DNA from: Onchocerca lupi
Taxonomy: Eukaryota > Nematoda > Chromadorea > Rhabditida > Onchocercidae
Direction: 5' to 3'
NCBI GenBank assembly: GCA_028564675.1
Contig: JAOVVO010000011.1
Location: 62,001-126,000 of the forward strand
Length of the DNA stretch: 64,000 nucleotides
Shown here: one piece after another, positions 13,730-26,190 of the stretch
Layout of the letters: each line of letters begins with the position of its first letter
How positions within the stretch are numbered: position 1 is the stretch's first letter
Made by a program: the position numbers and the translations under genes
Notes under the pieces: generated by a model
Told to the model about the DNA's origin: nothing
Databases searched by the model: none
The model's input: the letters and a program-made list of their open reading frames with translations, nothing else

Positions 13730-13958
13730 TTGTTTTCGATTTCTAATAAAATTGCGAAAGAAATTTTATTATAATGTTTCAAAAAAGCAACAATTATTGT
13801 AAATATTTCAACAAAAAAAAAAAGAAGAGAAAATTAAATTATACGCAGGAATTTTTTAAAAGTAAAAACATTGAATAAATCAACTTGGAACTGATATTTA
13901 TAGATGTTGCAGTTGACGTATAACTTCGAAACGTACGTGAGATCCGAAAAAAAGCTCG

Positions 13959-13980
13959 CACGTGTTAAACGACACACGTG
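13959..13980. promoter_or_regulatory. Paired CACGTG E-boxes upstream of SEH1
   Basis: Two perfect palindromic CACGTG sites lie at 13959-13964 and 13975-13980, centres 16 bp apart, as an inverted CACGTGT/ACACGTG pair about 230 bp upstream of the SEH1 start codon. They sit in a CpG-richer patch (about 13930-14110), unusual for this window and likely the promoter region. CACGTG is the known site of bHLH factors such as Myc/Max-like and TFEB/HLH-30-like proteins; actual binding is not shown. Confidence 0.4.
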
Positions 13981-15036
13981 ATTCACCTAGCGCAATTAAA
14001 AGATCCGAAAATCACCTACAATAAATCTCACTTCCGCCTCTTAATTCAACCGGAATTTCGCGCTTGCGCCGATCAGTACTTCGCGGCTCAAGCTAGTCCA
14101 TTATGATTGTGTGAAATTAGACGTTGCGAATTGCGAATGAGAAATTATTTGCGGGATGGGTTTGGTTTCCGCTTAAGACACGTAAAAATTAAGTTTTCAC
14201 TTGTCAAATAAACTTTATTGCTAGCGTAGAACACGTAAAATATGCTTAGACGCGAATCAAATTCAATGAAATAATTGAGAAATGGAGACAATAATAGAAT
14301 TAAATGAATGATGGAAAATCTTTTGAATAATTAAAATTGAATAATTAAAATCATGGATGAAAATAATTCGATGAAAATTAAAATAAAATATTCAAGATAA
14401 TTATAGAAAAAAATGGAAATAAAAAAAAAATTATTTTAAAGCCTAAAATTAAGTAATTAAAGCAATGAATGGAAATTCAATTGTAAATTCCGTTTTTTTT
14501 CTCCCTATTTTTTTTTTTTTTTGAATTTAAATCAATTTGATTAGAATATGCCATATTGTTGGAAATTTCACTACTTCTCAACTATTTTCATTTTTGATTT
14601 AGTCAATGAATAATCAATTTTGAATAGCGGTTTGTTACCATGGAGATATAGGATCTTTCATAAATTTGCATTAATTGATGGATATTTTTGATACAGAAAT
14701 TGCATTTGTTGGTATTATTCTATTTTTATCTGTTATTTATTTCATTATTATTATCATTATTTTCTTCATTTGCATTCGATTTCAGGTTGTTCTACCTTTT
14801 TTTTTTTTTTTTTTCGTAATTTTGAGAATATTCTCTTAAATGAAAGAAACATGATGGAATGTTGTTAGATAGATGCAAAACTTTTACAAGCATTAAGTAA
14901 ATTCTAATTTTTCGCATATCTGTAAGGAATAATTTAAAATTTTAATTGAAAATTTAAAGATTTAAACTTGAATTTAACAATTCAAATTAATTTTCCATAT
15001 ATCTGTAAATATATTTCCTATTTCAGCCACATAGAT
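13981..15036. other. Spacer upstream of SEH1
   Basis: After the CpG-richer patch ending near 14110 the sequence becomes simple AT-rich DNA with several T or A runs (14508-14522, 14799-14814). No exon, RNA gene or repeat family was recognised. Confidence 0.5.
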
Positions 15037-15485
15037 TCATTCAATCCTATCAGGTACGCAAATTTGAAGATGGAAAATCTCAGACAGAGGCATCTTCTTA
15101 TATGGATTGCTCTGGTATTCTGAAATTTTGTCCATGTCCGGCTTTTAGTTTCCGACAATTTCTGAAATCTTATTGCTGTGATTCGGTAAACTAACAATTT
15201 TTGTTTTATACATTTGAAAAGGAAATCGTTTGAAATGATAAAACTTCGAACTCTTGAGATTCTTTCTTCCTCTCTTTTTCCTTCCGATTTTTTGGAAACT
15301 TTCATTTTAAAAAAGATTTTATAAAAGCTATTTCAACCTCGTATCGTCGTCATATCTCGTGTTACAAATATAGCAAATGTTAAACCTGTATTGAAAATGA
15401 AATATATAAATAATCCGCCCATGATGTATTGCAGGAAAAATTGCGACATAGCGTAAATTGCGAATGCATACGACCAGCTGTACAT
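15037..15485 (-). CDS. Possible two-exon small membrane protein, 60 aa, unrecognised
   Basis: Exon 1 (15485-15386) begins MYSWSYAFAIYAMSQFFLQY and continues IMGGLFIYFIFNT, one long hydrophobic stretch, up to a G|GTTTAA donor. Exon 2 (15119-15037) follows an AAAATTTCAG acceptor and reads YQSNPYKKMPLSEIFHLQIC, then VPDRIE and TGA. The phase fits (1+2). The mixed third positions and high-information codons (TGG, GGC, CAG, CTG) are unlike the surrounding AT-rich spacer. A TTATCAG about 45 bp upstream could be the mRNA start acceptor. If the intron is retained the frame also ends, after 50 aa. The predicted product is a single-pass or hairpin membrane microprotein with a polar C-terminus. No family is recognised, and chance is not excluded. 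Confidence 0.4.
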
Positions 15486-15695
15486 GGCTCACAGAATTCC
15501 GGTTTAAACTTTGTCTGCTGTTAAGTTGCTGATAACAATAAGAACAGAAGTATCAATCCTTTGTTTCTGTTATTTTTCACAACAAACTGCGCTTTTTTTT
15601 TGTCATTTTTCATTCATTATCATATCGCCCCTTCATACTTTTCACTATAAAATCATTTTTTGATTTAGCATCTACTATCACCCATCCTATTTTTA

Positions 15696-15955
15696 GAGAT
15701 TAATTTTTAAACTTTGCCTTACCTTTGAAGATTCACCAATTCTAGACTTGACCTTACTTTTGGAGATTTATCAACTTTTAGACTTGATCTTATCCTTAGA
15801 GATCCAATAACTTTTAGACTTTACCTCTGAAGATTCACGAACTTCCAGACTCTATTTCTGGAGATTTATCAATTTTTAGATTTTATCTTATCCCTGGAAA
15901 TCTATTGACTTTTAAATTTTACCTTATTCCTGGAGATTTATCAAACTCCAGACCA
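15696..15955. repeat. Degenerate tandem repeat, about 8 units of 30-36 bp
   Basis: Units have the form GAGATTTATCAACTTTTAGA followed by a CTT(A/G)-C-TTATCC-TG segment; eight diverged copies are visible by eye. Homogeneous unit ends with variable lengths suggest an old satellite or minisatellite array. No open frame runs through it. Confidence 0.7.
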
Positions 15956-16705
15956 AAGAAATTTTACGGAATTCAGACCCGATATAAAATATCGCTATGA
16001 TCATATCAATCACTACAAAATCCTTTAATTCACGTATGTTTCTCGATGTATATTACACTTGAATCGCTCTAATTTGTAAACAATACTCCAACTTTGTCAA
16101 CAAAACAAAGAAGTTTGCAAAGTTTACATTTGAATAGACCGGAAAGCGCTCAAATGTGTCATATCGATAAGGATACTTTGATGAGGATAAAGCATAAGTA
16201 TTTTTTATCTTAACGATGCATATAATATAATGCAAAGAACAAGGAGGATGACAATCATGTCATTTGATTAATATCATAAATAGCAGCGCAAATGGACGTT
16301 AACAGTGAGGAAAAAATTCAACTAAAAGAATTAATTACGATAATAATGAATGCAAAGAAATCTCATGAAAACAAATGATAAAATCCCGATCTATTCTTCT
16401 CATCAGTAAATCATTCCTCGGCAAAAGAAATAACCTCGTATGTTTAATTTGTTCTTCTAAGACAGAATCAAATAGATCTCTTACTTTCAGATTATTTGAT
16501 TTCTACCATGATTAAAATATTTCATGCTTTAGATGATAATTAGTTTTTATTGAAAACAAAAACTTCTTGGGACTTTTCTATGAAATAAGAAAGAAAAAAA
16601 CCCATGAAAAAGAGAGACGGAGAAACATCTGCATATGTGCATAACGAAAAAAAAAGAAAAAACATCAAATTCATGAGCAACATTCTGTCCGGTTGGAAAA
16701 CACAA

Positions 16706-16746
<41 letters not shown>

Positions 16747-18732
16747 CAAATAAGACAGAAGAATCTTCATTTTCATGCATAAAAAAAAGGCACAAAGCAT
16801 AAATGAAAAAAAATATCATATTTCATTTTTTTACATAAAATATAAGATTTTAAAATTGGAATAAAAAAAAATTGTTTTCAAAACACTGGATAAATTGTGG
16901 AGCCAACAGAACCCATAAGCAAGGCTCAGAAAACTAACTTCATTCATAAAACAGTTCAGTGAAATTTTAATATAAACCAAAATTTTCTATGGAGAAATCT
17001 TCTCAAAGAAGTATATAAGGTTATTAATAATTTATCTTTTAAAAAAGACATAAATCCATATAAAACTCGGCATTAATTTATTAATTTTTATGCTAGTCTT
17101 TCATCTTTTCTGTTGATATAAGAGTCCTAGTACGATGAATTACATCAAGCACTAATACCTTTGTTTACTCCAGATTTCAAGAGAAGTATTGCCACGACCG
17201 TCACTTCTTTAGTAGGCAAAAATTATTCATAAGTACAAATCCATATACACGAATTTTATCTTACTTTTCTAAAATATTTAATTAAAGCTGTTATTCAAAT
17301 GTTTTTCCTAATAATATATACATATACTTTTTGTTCCATCCTCACCTAATTAAGCTCACCACTTTGACTAACCGCTTTAAGTTTTTTTGTATTAAATGCA
17401 TAATCAGGGCAATAAATTACAAAAAGATGGTTTTTAAAAATGAATGAATGTGGATAATATATCGAATAAAAAAAAGAAGGAAAGAAAACAAAGATAAAGG
17501 CAAAACGAAATTTACGAAAATCAAAAAAAAAAAAAATCAAATTTTAATAAAATCCCCCTTCTTCTACGGCATTGACATACCGAATTGTTCAAACAATTAC
17601 TGTTTTTCGTACATACAAAATCATTGAAACAATTTAAAGCATTTGCGTTAGTAAATAATAATAAGTAATGAAAGTAGCCAATAATAGTTCATTTTAACAT
17701 GGGGTTCAGTCCAAAAAATATATCAAGAGTATTTGCGATATAAGCTGCTCGCTCCTGGTACAAAGATTTCCGTACAAGTTTTATCTGCTTTCCAAATTCA
17801 AATCATTTTTTTCCTGAAAACGACGACAATTAGTAGGACGTACAATTTCTCAAATCGTAAATAAGTTCGCGAAAATTAGAGAACCAAAACTTGAAAAATT
17901 CATGCACAATGTCAATACTATCCATAGGAAATTATCGCTATCTTAAAAAAAACACTGACAATGATAGCACTTAAATGTTATTCAAATTTAAAAGAAGATT
18001 GCACAGCACGATGATGAAAAAGAGAAGAAAAGCAAAGCTTAAAAAAAAAAAAGCTCCGTAAATCAGAATAGTGGAATTTACAACATCAAGTTTTGGGTAA
18101 ACGGCAATCTTCCCTATAACAACATAGTTGTATTTCACACGATCTTGATATCCTGAAGAAGACTGACGATGCTAGCTATTAACTGCATCGGCCGTAATAC
18201 TTCCGGTTATTACAGGTAATATCATTTTGGCTTTCTTGACGTTTCTAAGAATATATCCCGCTACGCTTCAAAATTAAACAACAGTATTCATGTCGCAATG
18301 GGATTGGATTCCGATAGAATCTCATCGAAATGCAAAATTTTAAAGAAAAAATTAGGAAAATCACAGCACTAAGAAAAATGCAAAGTAGCTTGGGGAAAAC
18401 AAGAGGCAAAACCAATTGAACAAATTTTGGGGATAAATAAGAAAGAGACCAATATCTACAGAATTCAAATGGCTAAAACACTATAAAACTCAAATGAAAT
18501 TATAATATTGCATTTTCCTATCAATAACGCCGAATGTTGCATGATAAAGAATAATATAAGAACCTTTATTTTTTTTTAAAAGGTAAGCAATTCAGTCAAA
18601 AAGTCTCGTCTCTTTTTCATCTCAACTTACAGTTAACATTGAAACATGTAACTTTAGAATCAATATTGTTATCTCTAAATGAAGCCAGAAAAAGATGCAA
18701 GCCATGCAAAATAAACCTAGTACTGAAAAGGC
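15956..18732. other. Spacer and probable LASP 3' UTR
   Basis: The right end is probably LASP 3' UTR, with a minus AATAAA-like signal near 18564 about 170 bp past the stop. The rest contains a poly-A run at 16714-16745 and several pyrimidine-rich minus-strand frames that look protein-like but lack starts or donors (18245-18472, 18180-18270, 17690-17790). None can be called as a gene. Confidence 0.45.
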
Positions 18733-21700
18733 TCAGCTGAGATAGTGAAGCCCCGTTGGCTGTTTAACTCTTTCCACATAATTTGCGGGTAACATTCCCC
18801 ACTGCAATGTTCTCTGCACAGTGCCCGTTAACCAGCCTTCGTCAACCTTCTGACAATTTACAATGATATCGCCTTCAACGAATGTCACCTGAAATCAAAA
18901 AATTTACTCCTGAGTACCATAATTGATAAATATTTCAAGTCTCTCCAATATATTTAAATCTTAGCGTACTTTGGCAACACTAACTATCACAGCGATTGCA
19001 TCGCTGCTGATTGCATTTTTTATGAAAACAAACGAACTACAACTTCAAAACCATCTACGAACCTCGTCCTTATCAGCAGCAGTGTAATCATAAAGTGCTT
19101 TCACTGTAAAGCCTGTTTCCTTCACACCCGGCCGGCCAGTTCCTCTTATATTCGATCCGGCCGTTCCAGCATTTGAAGCTGTCAGCTGACCTGAAATCAA
19201 AATTTTTATAGGACTGGCAAAAAACTTGAAACTTAAATCATATTTGAAACACCAAATAAATCGACCAAACCATAACGATCCTAACGAAAGACATCTGTGA
19301 CTCAAAAAATCCACTAATATAAAATCAATATTGATTTTGAACTTTTCAAAATTCTTTATTTGTGAAGTTCTGTAAAACAACTGCAAGCAATACATTACAC
19401 TCTATTTTCACTGCAAAAATATGCAAAATATAAATTTTTCATCAATACCTATCTTCCTTTCTTTCAAAAGTTCAATACATCATTTAGATTATTATTCATT
19501 ACCATTCCTTGAGATGACTCAATCCAAAATTTAGTTGCTTAAGCCAATTAAAATTCTCACAATAAAGCAAATGTCATGAAATACTGGAATCCAAGCACTA
19601 TTTTTTCATAAGTGAAGCCGCATAATTGCATCAGTAAAATTTATAACGTTTATACTTTCAGAACTATTCTTTTTAAAAATTTTAGGGAATGCATTCTCAA
19701 ATGAATTTTTAACATGCGAAATTTAATGAAAGCAGTGTTGAGCATGTTAATCTTCACTGAATGACAGTGAGTGTGATACATGCAGCACAAATAGTCAATA
19801 TAATAACATTTACTACTATTTAAGCGGGTTTTATTTTTAGAACTGTTACAAATAAAAAAATCTACAGCATGGAAAACGCGAAATGAAAATAAAGCAATAA
19901 AAAAAAGTAAAAGCATAAATAGAGAAAACGTGTCTATTAAAAACGGAAATGTTCGTACCAATTTTTTCAGCGGCTCGGCTCGATCCTACCGTACCCCAAT
20001 TCCCATTTAAGGGATCATAGTCAGCTATGCTACCAACCTGACGCTGCTGAACAGGCACTGTAATAATGGAACATGTTTAGAACAGAGAAATAGACAATAA
20101 AATTAGTTCTCTTATTGTTTATCATTCATTCTAGATTCATCAGCCTTCTTATTTTATGGAAACAAATAAATACTTTTTTTTGGAATTAAAAAAAATTTTT
20201 CAAGATATTCGATTTTTCCCGAACAATAACTTATAGTGAAGTAAAATTTATTCTTGCCGGTCTTTTCTGGAAAATTTACTCCTCCATTTCAATTTATGTT
20301 TGAAGGGCGTTTGGATAAATAAAAACAAAAGCGCAAAAAAAGAAAATTTTTTTCGATAATATTAAAGTATACGTAAAAAATGCTTTTGAGAATTTAAAAC
20401 TTTTCTCAATTGAAACTTGGATTTTTCTTTATAATCAATGCAGAATGAAGCGTTAGTTAAAAAAAATCATTTACTGTTGTTAAGCAATCTCTCACAAGAA
20501 AAGAAACTTGGACATTCTCATACAAACAATAATGTCAATAAAAGTATCCACAGATTTCAAATTTGTATGAAGATTGCATTAATATCGATACTATTAGGAT
20601 ACTATTTGCAATCTTTTATTTAATCTCACATTGATATTTAGTCGCATTTTGAGTCTTAAGTGCACCTTTCCAAGACCTAATCGAAAAAAAAATCTAAAAA
20701 AACTCACACTTTTGCATCATCAAAGAATCAAATGATGAAATGAGATGAAAAAACTGAACAGCGCAGAAGGAACCTTCTCATAAATCTATCCTAACAATAT
20801 TATCATAAATTCTTACATTTTTGGAATGAATTTTCCGAAAATGTATGCACATATTTATACATTGATATTAATGTATAGATACCTTTGCCACCTTGGTCGG
20901 ATGAATAAATTAAAATTCCGGACTGTCGTGAAAGTTTGCTGGAATATGGCGTTGTTGGTTGGTGATGAGCAGCGGCAGCAGATAAAGGAGGGGCATACGT
21001 TGAAGGTGATTCAGGCACACTATTAGCACTCAAAGATACTGAAAGCGCATGCAAACGATTAATTGGATTTGTGAATAGGAAGTAAGAATTGAGCGGAGAA
21101 AGAAAGTAAGAAAAAAAATAAGCATTTTCCAAGCAATTAAGGCAAATTCAGACAAAGTATGTATAATTTGACATAAAATCTTCAATCTTGAACTTTTGGA
21201 ATAAATCCTATTATGTCGGAGAACTAGCAACAATTTCTAAGCCTAAAATAATACTATTTTTGCCGAAATAATTCAATGGTAAAACTGTTCCTCGACTATA
21301 TCACGAAAATATACCTTGGTAGAGAAAAGAAAGAATCTATAAATAGCTAAAACTTTAAGAGCTACAAATTTTTCCATCCCTTCATTCCCCCATTCTCTTT
21401 CTTCTTTAGACTAAGTTCTTGGCAGACGAGCTCAGTGTTTATTCTTAAGTATACTAAGTTTAAAGGGGTAATTTCATGTCTTCTATATTGTCCTGACTAC
21501 AAAATTACGTTTTCTCCAACTGAAAAGTTGGATCAATATTGACTATTAGTAAAATACAATACTATTTATACAAAATTTGTTTCTATCTTCACAATCCCAA
21601 ATATTAGCTATGACATCAGAGCTATTTCAGAATGATCAACAAATCGGAACAGAATAAAATAGCTTGATTCTTATTTAACATCGCAAGAAGAAATATCAAA

Positions 21701-23731
21701 TTTGTTATCATTTAAGATGAGCTAACAAATATTAGAAGCATGAGATTCAAATTCTAGAAAAATCGGTTACATATCATATTTTCTAAGAAGCCATTTTCTT
21801 AGAAGTTTTCAAAAGTATCTTTCTTGATCTTAATCCTTTATCTTAGTTTTTTCATGACCATAAATAAATTCCTACAAGTTACACAGATAAAATTATAAAT
21901 AACAAAGCCAGATCTATGAAAAGGACGAAAAAAATTGGAATTTGGAAAAACCATTAGTATTTCTTGAAATACCAAAATTACTCTTTTTTGAAATTTTCAA
22001 AACCCATAATAAACGGGGAAAACAGTGATCAATACTACGGTATTTCTGATTACTTCACCTAATACTAAATTTGTAGTAAAATCAAGAATGAAATTCTATC
22101 GAGATTACACCCATCAAATTTAAATCCCAGATACTATCAACAATTTTGCTTTAGAAAACCTAGCAGTAAAAGAATTAAAGTCTATTCACAGCAACAGATA
22201 AAGGTGAAAAGTGAAAGAAAAAAAAAAACCTTCGCCATTAGAAATGTTCTGTTGTTCTGCCTGAGGTCGGATCTCATCCTGTAACTTCTTTTTGTTCTGT
22301 TCACCGTGATAAGTTACCTAAAAATTAATGAAATAAAAATTGCTGCTTCATTTTTATAAAAAATATACAAAGTTCAATCTGTGAAAAATATAATTTTGAT
22401 TAAAATGAAATCAAGTCTCAGATAAGAAAAATAGAAAGAATAGTTTTTAGCTTTTAATTGAAACTTTTTAATATAAAATGTTTTATACATTCTCCTTTTC
22501 ACTTTAAGCACAAGCACACACTTTCTGATACCTGAGACTGAATTTTGGTGTTTTGAAGATGCCGAGTTAATTCGGGATCATCAGCCACTTGGATTCTTTG
22601 CCCCTTCGATTTCTCGAATGCTTCGTGATATTTAACCTAAAATTCATCGTATTTGAGAAATAACATGTAAAAGAATTTTTAGAAACGCTGAATTATCTTC
22701 TATAGTGAATAGATATAAAAATACACTAATTCAGTAAGCTTATTTCAAAACAGTTCAAAAAATGAAGACTAAAGCAATTTCGAAAAGCGATTTCATAATT
22801 TTCGCTTGCTCCAATTGCGATAACCATTTATTCTGTGGAATTTACAAAACTTTTCGACTATAACTTGATTATGACAAACTTACAATTTAACTTTACAGGG
22901 AAAAAATTTATGCATGCATTGGCTAACCATAGTCAAGCATCGAACGAGAAAAAAAGTAGCCATCACATTCAAAAAAAATAAATAAATAAATCATATTAAT
23001 AAAAACACGGAATTAAAACATACCTGACTCTGCAATCTGGTGTTTTCTGCCAAACGCTTCATTTCCGGTGTATCAACGACCACTGATGCAACTGTTTTTG
23101 GATAATGACTGGAAAAGTAATAAACTTCAGGAGAAAAAAAGTAATATTTAAGGATTTGAATAAAAAGCAAAAACAAAGAAAAATTAAGAAAGTAAAATTT
23201 ACGGTTCGCAATATGGCATTTTATCATATCCTTTATAATTTTTCATGTTCAAAACCATGCTACATACTGTGCACCTGAAGCATCCTTTATGCCAGACCTA
23301 AAATAAATTATTTAGTAGAAACATTATCAGTAATATCAAAGATTAGAAAGATTATATTTGGAGTCATAATTTATCATTTTTCCCTTTCCCCATTTTCTTT
23401 CCAACAAAAATGATTTCGGATCACTATCCCAAGCAAAATTTATAACCCTATTCTCAAAAAAACTTATTGCTTGACTCTATTCAATGGTTAAATTAACAAT
23501 AGTTAAAATAATAATGTAGAAACAAATTATATTTTAATTTAATCTGCATTAAAAATATTGACACTAATTACTGCCCTAAAAATAGCATCTGTACAAAGCA
23601 GAATAAAAGTTCAAAAAATGGAAGAAATGAAAAAGAAAAAATTTTCAAAAATTAACCTTGTCGAGGCACTTCAATTCTTCAAGAGGATAAACAGTTTTAC
23701 CGCACTCCTCTCGAGCACACTTCTTACTCAT
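18733..23731 (-). CDS. lasp-1: LASP: LIM, nebulin-repeat and SH3 actin-binding protein, complete
   Basis: Nine coding exons with consistent phase give 328 aa: 23731-23657, 23297-23203, 23108-23024, 22636-22532, 22317-22230, 21038-20883, 20057-19959, 19190-19063, 18888-18733. Order of domains: LIM at 5-57 (C5, C10, H28, C31, C34, C37, C55; KNYKGYDKMPYCEP typical of LASP); two nebulin repeats at about 60-150 (DTPEMKRLAENTRLQSQVKY and DDPELTRHLQNTKIQSQVTY); a Ser/Pro/Ala-rich linker at about 155-260; and a C-terminal SH3 at 262-322 (ALYDYTAADKDEV, GMLPANYVERV). LASP proteins bind F-actin through nebulin repeats and recruit partners through SH3 at focal adhesions, muscle and cell cortex. The first LIM pair is spaced CX4C instead of the usual CX2C. 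The start is the first ATG after a TTTTTTCAG acceptor at 23778, and an upstream in-frame TGA supports it. Confidence 0.95.
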
Positions 23732-24370
23732 CTTTATAAATGGAAAGCACGGAATGATATTTCACCAAGCTCTGAATCTGAAAAAACAAGAAAAATTGAA
23801 ATCTCGTTTCTTTGGATCAATATTACTTTTGCACGACTTGTTTCCAAGTTGGATTATTCACTTTGAAACTATTTATCGAATACAATTGACTAACAACAGC
23901 GTTCTATAAAAATAAAAAAAAAAGGAATGTTTGCACAGCAGAGGATCAAAAAATCGCAAAAAAAGGCTCGAAAAGTTTGGAAAATGGATGTGATTAAATC
24001 AACTATCAAATTTATAATAAATGATTCTGAATTTGCAATAAATCCAGAAACTAAATCAAAAAGAAAGATAGCTAATCCGAAAAGTGATCCGGAAAATAAA
24101 CATACAATTAAAAATGACGTTTTGATAGTACACAGCGACTAATTGACTGAGTAAACGAAAGCAAAAGAGAGTACAAAAGATACAAATTGACAAAGAAAAA
24201 AAAGTCAAGCAGAGATTGCGAAAGGAAATTTGCATCGTTGTCACCTTACCATACCGCTATCAATCGTTACAAAGAGCAATTTACCTTTGAACCACCATAA
24301 ACCGCGGCAAATCTTTTTGAAAGTTTGAACGGATGGCCCGTTAAAATTCGATATGAAATAAAATGCAAAT
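23732..24370 (-). promoter_or_regulatory. Probable LASP 5' UTR with one intron
   Basis: The first LASP coding exon extends upstream as untranslated sequence to an acceptor TTTTTTCAG at 23778. Further upstream, a segment ending in the consensus donor TCAAAG|GTAAAT at 24285 is GC-richer and open on the minus strand, consistent with a non-coding first exon of about 85 nt. Joined to the coding exon it holds only a short uORF (MVVQRFRAW then stop). A CpG-rich patch at 24410-24460, just upstream, could be the core promoter. This is inference from splice signals and composition. Confidence 0.35.
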
Positions 24371-25609
24371 CTGTCGATTTTATTATCGAAGTAGTGGCAT
24401 TTCTCGGGAAATCTCGGGGACGAGTGTCCCGAAGAACACCTCTGAAGATATATGGGATATCTTGAAGGATATATTACTGCTGGAAAAGAGCAATATTGGA
24501 GAACAAACTGGAATTCTTGGAATAAATATTAGAAATGTTGGACATCTTAGATGACCCAACGGATATTTTAATCACTCAAGCTGAATTCAACGATAATCAC
24601 TTTAAATCATTTAATCATCAAGTCATTATCAGACTATCAATGGTCGGAACTGTTTAATAAAACTGAAGTTGAAAAAATGAAAAGATTAGAGAATAAGAAT
24701 AAGCCATATTATTTCTCAAAATAACAAATCTTCACTAAAAAAATAAAATTGGAATTGCGAAAATTATTTAGAAATAAGAAAAATTGAAATGGAAAAATTC
24801 ATATAGGAAGAGAGAGAAAGTTTAATAAAAATAATAGCATTAGCTATGACATTAACTAGCGATCGATAATTGATTCAGTTCAACGATACATGCAAAAATG
24901 TGATTTTGTTAAACGAATGGCTTGTTCACATAAATATCATTCGTTGATATTATTTCAATATTTCAAATCTCATTTAGCAAAAATTGAGAGAATAAAAATA
25001 CATTGATTCCTATCGAATTCAATATTGCTCTTCAATGACTAAATTTTTATTAACTATATGGGACAATATATTGTAAACGTAAATTAAGCGTAAATTTCGC
25101 AAATGAAATGAAATGGTCAAATGATTACACGAAATAATCACCGATGTTTTAAATTAAATTGAAAAGTGATAATTTTATGCGAGACATAATATTGCAGACA
25201 GAAGCTGCGAAAAAAAAGGAATTATCAAAGGTGAAGATATCCTCTATGGAAATAATTAGCAATTGAGTAATTAATAATGATTGAATAATCGAATTCAGGG
25301 AATAATTGAATTGCTCTTGAAATAATCAAAATGGCGTTTAATTAGATCAAACAATGCGATAATTTTAAATAGAATTTTCAAATAATTTCTGATTGATAAA
25401 ATGCTACAGTGAGAAATATCATAACATCATCAGAAAAAGCATTTCTCTCCAAGCAATTTTCATTCTTTTCATCTACTAAACTTTCAAAAAACCTGGGAAA
25501 CTTTCCGGGAAAAAATCACAGAAAAGAAAAGCCTCAGAAAATCTGTATCTCTGACAGATGGTTGGAAAAAAAAAATAATCTTCACTTTCAATTTATCATT
25601 CGAAATGAT
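24371..25609. other. AT-rich spacer upstream of LASP
   Basis: Apart from the CpG-rich patch near 24410-24460 with an imperfect hairpin (GGGGAC/GTCCC arms), no gene or repeat was recognised. Confidence 0.45.
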
Positions 25610-26190
25610 TAAAATTATCGGATGACCTTCGACGGTGAAAGTAATCTTATTGGTGTAAAGTGCCAAATGGATGGAACCTGATTCAGCACCTAATATAAAT
25701 GGCAAACATACCGATGTACTTCTACCTGCACCCGACATGAATTGTTATTCCAACAAGTTGAGACGAGACGTTCGGACGAAAATGCCGACTGACTTTGTTG
25801 ATGTAAAACATGTGTCTGTGTTTGTCTGTGTATGTGTGTGGGTGTATTTGTGTATGTGGGTGTATGTGAGTTGTGTATGTATGTGTGTATGTGAGTATAT
25901 GTGTTTGTGTGTTTGTGATATATGAGAATATTATAAGTGATTTCCAGGACTTTTTTTGCTGGATGTTGAAATGGATCGTATCGTTATGTGCGGGGGCAGG
26001 AGTGGGTGGGTGCGGGGGAGAGCAATGTACAAAGGTACCATCGTTACCGAGATATAATATATGCTGGGAAGCAATGTAGGAAGGTATCATTACTATTGAG
26101 ATGGGCTATGTGCGGAGGCAGAAGTGGGAGTACGGGGGCGGAAAGTGGGAGTATAGGGCGTTGGAGCAATGTACAAAGGTATCGTTACTG
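25610..26190. other. Composition island: G-rich degenerate repeats next to a GT tract
   Basis: This stretch is far richer in G and C than its flanks. It begins with a segment (25610-25800) open in several frames on both strands, then a GT tract, then two diverged copies of a unit containing TATGTGCGG-GGCAG-AGTGGG and GAGCAATGTACAAAGGTA (about 25984-26060 and 26106-26190). It may be a remnant of a dispersed or transposon-derived repeat; no conserved enzyme motif was seen. Confidence 0.4.
25810..25918. repeat. GT-rich microsatellite
   Basis: Imperfect (TG)n with TATG, TTTG and GGTG interruptions over about 110 bp. The hydrophobic and His/Thr-rich frames across it are repeat artefacts. Confidence 0.85.

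Noticed and set aside
16547..16819. 90-codon minus ORF rich in Phe
   Set aside because: Made by a T-rich homopolymer tract (16714-16745 on the other strand).
17690..17800. Minus frame IKLVRKSLYQERAAYIANTL ending in TGA
   Set aside because: Protein-like, but an in-frame TGA precedes it, there is no ATG, the only acceptor is poor, and two other frames are open over the same bases.
18245..18472. 75-codon minus frame beginning at a TTTTAG acceptor, hydrophobic (CIFLSAVIFLIFSLKFCISM)
   Set aside because: Pyrimidine-rich sequence gives Phe/Leu/Ser-rich frames by chance; it lies in the likely LASP 3' UTR, and overlapping frames are also open.
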